Positions 39,701 to 46,450 of a stretch of DNA of 56,345 bases are shown one piece after another (the stretch's first letter is position 1; each line of letters starts with the position of its first letter). Source of the DNA: an uncultured Candidatus Marinamargulisbacteria bacterium (lineage in GTDB: Bacteria; Margulisbacteria; Riflemargulisbacteria; GWF2-35-9). Position numbers and translations under genes: made by a program. A model generated the notes under the pieces. It did no database searches. It saw nothing but the letters and a program-made list of their open reading frames with translations, and was not told the origin of the DNA. The DNA lies in NCBI GenBank assembly GCA_903910705.1, contig CAIWAN010000085.1, positions 1-56,345 on the forward strand, in the 5' to 3' direction.

Positions 39701-41579
39701 CCTCGACTTCGTTTGAGACCAAAACCGGAATGATGATATAGCCATACTTTTTATTCGGCGATCGTCTCATGACACGCCCGACGGATTGAACCACATCCAC
39801 TTGAGAATTTCTGGCGGACAGGAACAGAACCGCATCAAGGGAAGGAACATCAACACCTTCACTTAAACAACGGACATTGGTAAGGACTCGGCATTCCTGG
39901 CTGTCCTCTTTTAACCAACCCATGAGCTCGTCCCGTTGGGGAGCCGACATCGTCCCATCAATGTGCTTTGAGCCGACATGCACCATTTTCTCTTGCTTTT
40001 CAGGTGGCAACTCGTTGATATAGAGGGTGCTCGTTTCGTTAAAGCTATCTGTAATGTTTTTACTGCTCGCAATGCTTTGGCAGAAGGCAACGGCTCGCTT
40101 CATCGGGTCAGGGTCGCTGTCCTTTATTATTCCTTCATCGCCTAAGATTTGCTTTGATAAGGCATTGATGCAGCCAATCAATTTAGAGGCATCATCGGCA
40201 TTAATTTCTTGATTGTCTTTATTCGCAATCATCCGTTGAATCGAGGGGGGAACGTCTTTATCGCTAAGGGTCAGAATCAGGACTTTGTAGTCGGCAAGCA
40301 AGTCTTTTTCGACCGCTTCACCAAACCCAATTCGATAAATCTCTTCGCCATAAATACCAACATCATCCATTGAGCAAAGGATGGCCTCATTCATCGCCGC
40401 TTTGCTTTTGCTGTCATCGCTGTATAGTCGTGGCGTTGCGGTCATATATAATCGCTTCTTGGCTTTAATAAAGCTATCATCATGGACTTTGATAAACGCC
40501 GACTCATCATCTCCCGATAGGGTCACGCCTGTTGTACGATGGGCTTCATCGCAGATAATGAGGTCAAAAATACCGTCCATTTCTTGTGAGGCTGTCATTC
40601 GCTTTTGTGTTCGAGAAATAACCTCGATACTTTGATAGGTAGAAAAGACGACGGTTAACCCTTTTCTTCCCTTACTTTTGATATGCCGAAATTGGGAAAT
40701 AATATTTTCGACACTGGTACTCGCGGGCAACGCCAAATCAATTACACTAAAGGCATCGATATCGGGGTTTTTGTGTTTCTTTCGAGACACCTCGGAGTCG
40801 GAGCATATGCAGATCGCATTAATGGGGTCGTGGGCATCCGCACACCATTCCCGAAGCGTTTGGCCCAAAAGCGAGATCGAGGGAACCAGAAAAAGAATGA
40901 GGCCCTTTCCATCGGTTTCATTCTCTGCGATCCGAAGTGACGTGAAGGTTTTTCCTGTTCCACACGCCATAATCAGTTTTCCGCGGTTCGACGTGTTGAA
41001 GTGTTTATTGGCTTCGTTCAAGGCCGTAAGCTGGTGAGGTCGCAATTGCTTCTTAGCAACCCGAGATGGTTCACCAAAGATTCCGGCGTCTAGCTTCTCC
41101 CAATCAACCGATGCATCCTGTAAATTGTGGAGGTTAATTCTATTGAAGGGAGGGTTTTGATTAATGATTGCTTCAGCCGCATTCGCCCCCCAGTTATTGG
41201 TGGTGGAGATCCATAGCCGACACGCAAATCGTGTTCGCTCTCCCTGCTCATTCTTAAATTCTCGGCTCGATGTAGCAAGGAAAGAATCTAAACTTCGTTT
41301 ATCAATCGTTGAATCGGCTTGGTAACACTTGCATTGCACCGCCCAGTACTCACCATCAAACGTAAGTGCAACTAAATCGATCCCCGTATCTTGCCCGCCG
41401 AGTTCACTTCTTGCAGGGAATTCACTCCACAGCCAAACGGTTTTGATAAGAGGGGTATACGTTGGGTCTGTCAGCAGGAAACCCTGCATTAACCTTTCGA
41501 ATCGATCCCCTTTGTCAGCCTGTGAAAAAGAAAGTTTGCGATGCTTGTCTAGGATTTGGTTAAAGCTCATGAATACCAA
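36702..41579 (-). CDS. Type ISP-like single-chain restriction-modification enzyme (Mrr-like nuclease, SF2 helicase, N6-adenine MTase, putative TRD)
   Basis: Nuclease GGQDTGIDLVALTFDGEYWAVQCKCY; helicase ACGTGKTFTSLRIA, IICDEAHR, VGRVMRRSPNKKYG; MTase HILDPFTGTGTFITRLL and VIMGNPPYS. Confidence 0.92.
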   Translation of the reverse strand: MVFMSFNQILDKHRKLSFSQADKGDRFERLMQGFLLTDPTYTPLIKTVWLWSEFPARSELGGQDTGIDLVALTFDGEYWAVQCKCYQADSTIDKRSLDSFLATSSREFKNEQGERTRFACRLWISTTNNWGANAAEAIINQNPPFNRINLHNLQDASVDWEKLDAGIFGEPSRVAKKQLRPHQLTALNEANKHFNTSNRGKLIMACGTGKTFTSLRIAENETDGKGLILFLVPSISLLGQTLREWCADAHDPINAICICSDSEVSRKKHKNPDIDAFSVIDLALPASTSVENIISQFRHIKSKGRKGLTVVFSTYQSIEVISRTQKRMTASQEMDGIFDLIICDEAHRTTGVTLSGDDESAFIKVHDDSFIKAKKRLYMTATPRLYSDDSKSKAAMNEAILCSMDDVGIYGEEIYRIGFGEAVEKDLLADYKVLILTLSDKDVPPSIQRMIANKDNQEINADDASKLIGCINALSKQILGDEGIIKDSDPDPMKRAVAFCQSIASSKNITDSFNETSTLYINELPPEKQEKMVHVGSKHIDGTMSAPQRDELMGWLKEDSQECRVLTNVRCLSEGVDVPSLDAVLFLSARNSQVDVVQSVGRVMRRSPNKKYGYIIIPVLVSNEVEANKALDNNERYRVVWTVLNALRAHDDRFNATVNKIELNHKKPDNILVGRPDYTFDENGDAVPVNPSEEHKQKEVTKQMRLEFEELQSVVYAKMVQKVGDRLYWEQWAKSVAEIAERQIERIQHIVENEGEHKHAFSLFLKGLQQNINPSITQQQAIEMLGQHIITKPVFEALFEGYSFVKNNPISISMQTILDKLEAQVVEKDTETLDKFYDSVRKRAEGIDNAEGKQHIIIELYNKFFKTAFPKMVEQLGIVYTPVEVVDFIVHSVNDVLKQEFGRSISDENVHILDPFTGTGTFITRLLQSGLIDKKDLQRKYTHELHANEIVLLAYYIAAVNIENAYHDIMGSDSEYKSFDGICLTDTFQLGETDGTDALMSEIFPQNSERVVAQKKAPIRVIMGNPPYSIGQKSANDNAQNQSYPKLGSRIAETYAKESKAGLNKSLYDAYIKAFRWSTDRLDKDGGIICFVSNGAWLDGNSADGFRKCLETEFSSIWVFNLRGNARTSGALRQKEAGNVFGGGSRTPISITLLVKNPHKTNTKATIHYHDIGDYLSREEKLEIIKKTRSVNNSGLSWKVLEPNNEGDWISLRNSSFEMFIPIESEKKFDAKTSSFFVVNSRGNETGRDVWVYNSLKNTLKKNMENMVSFFNQQVADYKETKLKSSKLDTKDFVNTDSKIISWTSSLISNLERGNIVKFEPNSILTGVYRPFFKQNLYSGDKMIHRRGQMKEFFPTVTTKNFVICVSGIGGSKDFSVILTSCIPDVQLQFNGQCFPLYYYEEQPSQILTLFDKPSESGYIRRDGVSDFIFERAHKTYGTQISKEDIFYYVYGILHSPDYRETFANDLKKMLPRLPLVEDVRDFWAFSKAGRKLADLHLNYESVAPYPEVVVDDDESGNYWVEKMRYPKKGQKDTIFYNSHITISHIPDKAYEYIVNGKSAIDWIMERYQITTDKDSGIKNDPNDWAKEVEKPRYILDLLLSVIHLSVQTVDIVKALPPINFDKVS

Positions 41580-41721
41580 GTATAAGGGAAAATACTTATT
41601 TAAAGAAGCAACAGCATTTAAGACGTAAGAACAAGTCCTTTAATTTATGTTCCTCTAACCCAACACAAAAACGACATCATTTCAGACTGGACGGCCTCCC
41701 GTTTTTCTGGTTTTCCCGTGG

Positions 41722-41782
41722 GCCCATATTTCAACGTGGTTTAGAGCCTATGGCTCTAGGCTCAAGGAGGCAAAATATGGGC
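41722..41782. repeat. Nested inverted repeat (10-bp outer arms, inner hairpin)
   Basis: Outer arms GCCCATATTT...AAATATGGGC; inner AGAGCC-TAT-GGCTCT at 41743-41757. Confidence 0.8.
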
Positions 41783-42018
41783 AGTAGTTCAGTTCGACAA
41801 GCTCACTGCAAGCTTGGCTCACTACGAGCAAAAAGCAGTGCGTGTGTAGCAGTGGCGTCATCGGTGACGCAAAAGTTTATTGGCGTTATCGGTTCTCGCT
41901 CGCTCCCGCTTGAGTGGGCGGCACAGTTCGCGGTACATTAATTTCAGTCTCTCTCCGTCACCGCAAATGTTTGAGACGAGACTGAGCCTAGAAAACCACT
42001 CTTACCAAAACCAAAAAA

Positions 42019-42060
42019 GCCTCCCCTCGATCAGGGGAGGTGCCGAAGGCGGAGGGGTTC
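42019..42060 (+). repeat. Dispersed two-hairpin element, copy B
   Basis: CCTCCCCTCGATCAGGGGAGGTGCCGAAGGCGGAGGGGTTC. Confidence 0.75.
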
Positions 42061-42147
42061 CGTGTCGCCCTCTATATCCGTGTCTCAACGGAACGTCAGG
42101 CCAACGAGGGCGATGCCGAAACAAGCCTTTTATCGTCAAGGCGTTGA
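42061..42147 (+). pseudogene. N-terminal fragment of a serine recombinase (resolvase/invertase)
   Basis: Frame from 42061: RVALYIRVSTERQANEGDAETSLLSSRR*, containing the catalytic-serine motif YIRVST; no start codon, short, ends in stop. Confidence 0.8.
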
Positions 42148-42167
42148 AAAGTGCGACGAGGTCAATT
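42117..42167. repeat. 51-bp direct repeat, right copy
   Basis: Identical to 33476-33526. Confidence 0.95.
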
Positions 42168-42188
42168 GTGGGCACGTGCCCACAATTG
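42163..42188. repeat. 26-bp perfect palindrome
   Basis: CAATTGTGGGCACGTGCCCACAATTG. Confidence 0.95.
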
Positions 42189-42211
42189 TTTTAGATATTT
42201 CGGCCCTGTCA

Positions 42212-42233
42212 ATTGTAGAGACGTCTCTACAAT
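42212..42233. repeat. 22-bp perfect palindrome
   Basis: ATTGTAGAGACGTCTCTACAAT. Confidence 0.95.
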
Positions 42234-42346
42234 CTTTAAGGTCTTTCCAATGGTCGCTAATCGCTTGCTGCCGCGCGCGCTCGCTTGGCTTCGAGCCCCA
42301 GTCATCATCAGAGTTTTGGTGTTGAAAGAGAAGTTGAACGTCTTCG

Positions 42347-42423
42347 TGGTGGGCGGTGGGGGGCTCGAACCCTCGACCCCGTGCGTGTGAAGCACGTACT
42401 CTAGCCAGCTGAGCTAACCGCCC
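42347..42423 (-). tRNA. tRNA-Val (anticodon CAC), CCA encoded
   Basis: Reverse strand GGGCGGTTAGCTCAGCTGGCTAGAGTACGTGCTTCACACGCACGGGGTCGAGGGTTCGAGCCCCCCCACCGCCCACCA: paired acceptor stem, anticodon loop TTCACAC, T-loop TTCGAGC. Confidence 0.93.
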
Positions 42424-42447
42424 TTGAAAGTCGCATCATTATACAGT

Positions 42448-42468
42448 CCTTCCCTCACCAAGGGAAGG
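42448..42468. repeat. Dispersed hairpin element, copy C (partial)
   Basis: CCTTCCCTcaccaAGGGAAGG directly downstream of the peptidase stop. Confidence 0.65.
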
Positions 42469-42469
42469 C

Positions 42470-43552
42470 TCATGCCTCCGCAATGACCGCCAAAAGAAAC
42501 TCCGTTGCTTTGACCATATCGGATATGTTGATCGTCTCCTCGAGAGTGTGAACCTTATTCATCCCGCTCGCGATGACAGCGGTGGGGATGCCAAAGACGT
42601 TGAAATAGTTGGCGTCACTTCCACCGCCTGTGGCTTTTAATAACAGAGGGACATCGGTTCGCTTGGCCGCGCGGGTACAGAGGTCAATAAGAGTTGTGTT
42701 TTGGCTAATGTCAAAGCGATTATACTCGCGTGTCGAGGTAAAGATCACGTCGGCTCCAACGGAACGAACCTCTCTGTAGAAAATGGCTCTAATTTTTTCG
42801 ACCAGATAGGTCAGCTTGTCCTCATCGTGACTTCGGGCTTCCCCTTGAACGGTCACTTCGGCGGGGATGATATTGGTGGCGACGCCTCCGCTGATGATAC
42901 CAACATTCGAGACCGTCTCGTCGTCGATGCGCCCGAGGGGCAGGGCGGCGATGGCTTTACTCGCTGCCACGATGGCATTGATGCCCTTTTCGGGTTCGAT
43001 CCCTGCATGGGCGGCCTTACCTTTGATAGTGGCCGTAAACTTTTCATGAGAAGGCGCTTGTGTGACCACCGTGCCGATGGCTCCATCGGTATCAAGGACA
43101 AACCCAAAGTCTGCTTTTAGCGAGGATAGCGCCCGCACGCCTTGAACGCCGATCTCTTCCTCAACAGAAAAAGCGAGGATCAATGGGGGGTGAGGAAGCG
43201 CGGTTTCTTTTATAATATGGATGCCTTCGAGGATCTCGGCAATACCCGATTTATCATCGCCGCCAAGGATCGTCGTCCCATCTGAAGTAATGACGTCACC
43301 GTTCACCACGGGTACAACGCCACGCCCAGGTTTGACAGTATCCATGTGTGCGGATAATAGCAGGGTCGGCCCTTGCTTCGTCCCGTCGATGCGGACGATG
43401 AGATTCCCTTTGGGGTCGATCTGGGACGCAAACCCAAACGGGGCGAGCTGGTCGAGGATGTAGGCTCGGACGCCGTCCTCATTACCCGATTCGCTGTCGA
43501 TTTTAACGAGATCAAGGAAACGATTGACCAGTCGGGTGTTGTTGATGGACAT
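42470..43552 (-). CDS. M20-family peptidase (PepT-like)
   Basis: LLLSAHMDTVKPG, ILGGDDKSGIAEILEG, FSVEEEIGVQGVRAL, ATGGGSDANYFN. Confidence 0.9.
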   Translation of the reverse strand: MSINNTRLVNRFLDLVKIDSESGNEDGVRAYILDQLAPFGFASQIDPKGNLIVRIDGTKQGPTLLLSAHMDTVKPGRGVVPVVNGDVITSDGTTILGGDDKSGIAEILEGIHIIKETALPHPPLILAFSVEEEIGVQGVRALSSLKADFGFVLDTDGAIGTVVTQAPSHEKFTATIKGKAAHAGIEPEKGINAIVAASKAIAALPLGRIDDETVSNVGIISGGVATNIIPAEVTVQGEARSHDEDKLTYLVEKIRAIFYREVRSVGADVIFTSTREYNRFDISQNTTLIDLCTRAAKRTDVPLLLKATGGGSDANYFNVFGIPTAVIASGMNKVHTLEETINISDMVKATEFLLAVIAEA

Positions 43553-43554
43553 GA

Positions 43555-45690
43555 TTAAAACCTCCTTAAACGCGCAAGTCGCAGCGAATTAAGAATGACA
43601 CTGACCGAGCTTAGGCTCATGGCTAGACTCGAAAAGCTGGGTGGGAGGAGGCCGAGCATCGCCAACGGGACGCCGATCAAATTATACGCAAAGGCCCATG
43701 CCAGATTTTGTCGAATGATCTTTAACGTGCGACGTGCTTGGGTTAGGGCGATGATGACGCCTTTGGGGTCGTTATTTAACAAGACCATATCGCCGGTCTC
43801 TAGGCTGACTTGACTCCCCGAGGCCATCGCGATCCCCAGATCTGCTTGAGCAAGTGCCGCGCTATCATTGAGACCATCTCCTACAAAGACAACCCGTTTG
43901 CCGGTCGCTTGTATCGCTTTGATATGGTCCGCTTTTTCGGTGGGAAGAATATCCGCAATAACATGACGAATACCCGCCAGATCGGCGACTCGTTTGGCAG
44001 CGTCAGGATGGTCACCGGTTAGGAGCGTCGAATCGATGTGATGCTTTTTAAGCCACGACACGGTTGAGGCAGCACTGGGTTTGATGGGGTCGTCAAGAAT
44101 AAAACAGCCCATGATGGTATGTTGACTCGAAAACCATAGTGGTGTCCCTGTTTCGAGTGGTTCGGACAAAAGGGTCACTTTTAACTCAGCAAGGAGTTTG
44201 GTGTTACCTAGCCCAATGGCTTCTTGGTTATAAACCCCCGTCAACCCTTTGCCACCGAATTCTTTGATCGATTCCACTGAGGCGATGGGGATATCGTGGG
44301 GTTGGGCATAGTCGATAACTCCTTTCGAGTAAGGATGATGAGAGGCTATCGCAAGACCAGCCGCCAGCGAGATCCAGTTGTCGTCACCGGACATGGAGTG
44401 GACATGAACGACGCGAGGCTTTCCCGTGGTGAGGGTTCCGGTTTTATCCCAAACAACGGTGTCGATCGTCTCGGCGCGTTGCAAGGCCTGCGCAGACTTG
44501 ATCAAGACGCCCTGTTTGGCAGCCGTTCCCGTTCCGACCATCACCGCGATAGGGGTGGCTAGTCCCATGGCGCAAGGGCAAGCGATCACCAACACCGAGA
44601 CAGCATGCAGCAGCGCGGTGGAAACCGATGCACCCAAGAGAACCCATAATCCCCCCGTCAAAACACTCAGGACGATAATGGTCGGGACAAAGACCGCCGA
44701 CACCTTGTCGACGAGGTCTTGGATCGGGGCACGGCTAGACTGAGCCTCATCGACGGCCTGAATGATACGTGAGGTCAGACTTTCATTCATAGCTTTTTCG
44801 ACGACAAGATCAATGGTTCCATCAAGAACGATCGACGATGACCACACCGTGTCGCCCTTGCTGACGGAGACGGGGACACTTTCACCTGTAATGCCTGACA
44901 CATCCAGATGGACGCTGCCCGCCGAAACATGCCCGTCGAGTGGGACTTTATCGCCGGCTTTTAGGCGAATGATCTGCCCGATTTTGATTTCATCTAAGCG
45001 TCGCGACGTGACGTTATCTGGCTCTACGACTAGCGCCTCTTTGGGCATCCCCTCAAACAACATCGACAAAGCTCGACTAGCCACTGCTTTCGAGCGGGAC
45101 TCTAAATATTTGCCGAGCAGGATAAAGGTAATGATCGTATTGGCCCCCTCCAAAAAGGAATGAAACGGTTGGCCCACGGCAAACAGCACCAAGCTCGTGA
45201 CCAGAGCGGTCAGTGACCCAATAGAAATAAGACTGTCCATATTGAACTGCCCATGAAGGAGCTTCTTGATAAAGTTCAAGTGGAACGAATAGCCCGCCCC
45301 GAGAACGACGAGCCCTGCAAGGCTCAGCATCAACGCATCGACAAGCATGGCAAAGGAAGCAGGGATAGCGGCATGCCATGGCACGATCATCATTGATAGA
45401 ATCGGTAAACTCAGGATAAACGCGATCCAAAATCGTCGAAGCAACGGTATTGATGATGAGGCGAGGGTGTCAGTGTTGTCAGCAGCTACGCCATAGCCAA
45501 TGCTTTTAAGGGTAGAGATGATCTGCTCTCTGGTGAGGGTGTCGGGCTCGTAGGTGAGGCTTGCTTTTTGGGTGGCGAGATTGACCCTAACGTCCGCGAC
45601 CCCCGCTAATTTTTGAAGCGTCCGCGTAACATTCGCCGAGCAACTGGCACAGTGCATGCCCTCGATAGAAAGCGTCTCATGAGTCAACAT
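43555..45690 (-). CDS. copA: Copper-translocating P1B-type ATPase
   Basis: HMA motif GMHCASCSANV, CPCAMGLATPIAVMVGTG, DKTGTLTTGKP, HHPYSKG, VGDGLNDSAALAQADLGIAM. Confidence 0.94.
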   Translation of the reverse strand: MLTHETLSIEGMHCASCSANVTRTLQKLAGVADVRVNLATQKASLTYEPDTLTREQIISTLKSIGYGVAADNTDTLASSSIPLLRRFWIAFILSLPILSMMIVPWHAAIPASFAMLVDALMLSLAGLVVLGAGYSFHLNFIKKLLHGQFNMDSLISIGSLTALVTSLVLFAVGQPFHSFLEGANTIITFILLGKYLESRSKAVASRALSMLFEGMPKEALVVEPDNVTSRRLDEIKIGQIIRLKAGDKVPLDGHVSAGSVHLDVSGITGESVPVSVSKGDTVWSSSIVLDGTIDLVVEKAMNESLTSRIIQAVDEAQSSRAPIQDLVDKVSAVFVPTIIVLSVLTGGLWVLLGASVSTALLHAVSVLVIACPCAMGLATPIAVMVGTGTAAKQGVLIKSAQALQRAETIDTVVWDKTGTLTTGKPRVVHVHSMSGDDNWISLAAGLAIASHHPYSKGVIDYAQPHDIPIASVESIKEFGGKGLTGVYNQEAIGLGNTKLLAELKVTLLSEPLETGTPLWFSSQHTIMGCFILDDPIKPSAASTVSWLKKHHIDSTLLTGDHPDAAKRVADLAGIRHVIADILPTEKADHIKAIQATGKRVVFVGDGLNDSAALAQADLGIAMASGSQVSLETGDMVLLNNDPKGVIIALTQARRTLKIIRQNLAWAFAYNLIGVPLAMLGLLPPSFSSLAMSLSSVSVILNSLRLARLRRF

Positions 45691-45730
45691 TCCGTTCCTC
45701 CACGGTTATTTTAACATGGATGCTATAATT

Positions 45731-45812
45731 CAGTACGAGCTGTCGGGGCAGTGGGTTATGAAGCGCGCCCGCCGCCAAGCGTGGATTGACAACGATCTTT
45801 CACGGGTATAAT
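45731..45812 (+). repeat. Duplicated tilS 3' tail, also carrying a promoter-like sequence
   Basis: 45731-45786 matches 47342-47397 with one or two differences; its frame ends ...RRQAWIDNDLSRV*. TTGACA at 45786-45791 and TATAAT at 45807-45812. Confidence 0.85.
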
Positions 45813-45834
45813 TTAGTTGATAAGAGGTGTTCTG

Positions 45835-46002
45835 ATGAAAGGGATTCAATACGTTATTTCAAATCAAGGTAAACGAAAAGCCGTTCAAATTGATCTATCG
45901 GTTTGGGGACAGCTTTGGGAAGATTTTCAAGATGTCGCCGTTAGCAAGTCAAGAGAAACTGAACCCCGAGTAAGTTGGGATTTGTTGAAAAATTCAAAGT
46001 AA
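45835..46002 (+). CDS. Antitoxin-like small protein paired with RelE-type toxin
   Basis: 55-aa ORF MKGIQYVISNQGKRKAVQIDLSVWGQLWEDFQDVAVSKSRETEPRVSWDLLKNSK directly upstream of the toxin; RBS-like GAGGTG. Confidence 0.75.
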   Translation: MKGIQYVISNQGKRKAVQIDLSVWGQLWEDFQDVAVSKSRETEPRVSWDLLKNSK

Positions 46003-46009
46003 TAAATAA

Positions 46010-46264
46010 GTGTTTAATATCGAATTTGTAAAATCAGCGGGGAAAGAATATCTTGCGCTTCCAAAGATAGTCCAGTCAAGGATCGAAAAAGGGATCGATG
46101 CTTTGCGGTTTGATCCCCATCCAGTTGGATCGAAAAAACTCCAAGGTCATACCCATCTATTTAGAGTGCGAGTTAGTGATTATCGTATCGTTTACTCGTT
46201 AGACGAGACAGCGCAACTCGTAACCGTGACTCGAATTCGTCATCGAAAAGATGTTTACCAATAA
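46010..46264 (+). CDS. RelE/ParE-family toxin
   Basis: FNIEFVKSAGKEYLALPKIVQSRIEKGIDAL...KKLQGHTHLFRVRVSDYRIVYSLDETAQLVTVTRIRHRKDVYQ. Confidence 0.92.
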   Translation: MFNIEFVKSAGKEYLALPKIVQSRIEKGIDALRFDPHPVGSKKLQGHTHLFRVRVSDYRIVYSLDETAQLVTVTRIRHRKDVYQ

Positions 46265-46450
46265 ATCGCGTTTCGAGCTATTTAGGTGTCCGATCTGTCG
46301 TTAAAATTGTGGCAAGTTGTATTGCTTCTCCCGCTAATAATCCTTCCATCGCATATTCATAAGCAAGTTTATAGGCCCTAATAACAGATTCAATATCCCA
46401 AAAGGCATTCGTTGTTCATCGAAATATTGTGGTATAATTTCGCGCACATC

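Noticed and set aside
33476-42261. CRISPR array or CRISPR-like repeat
   Set aside because: Only two copies of the repeat, ~8.6 kb apart, with no regular spacers; no cas genes seen.
42347-42423. Island integrated at the tRNA-Val 3' end as in classical integrase islands
   Set aside because: The 51-bp repeat contains no tRNA sequence, and the recombinase fragment is a serine rather than a tyrosine type; adjacency alone is weak.
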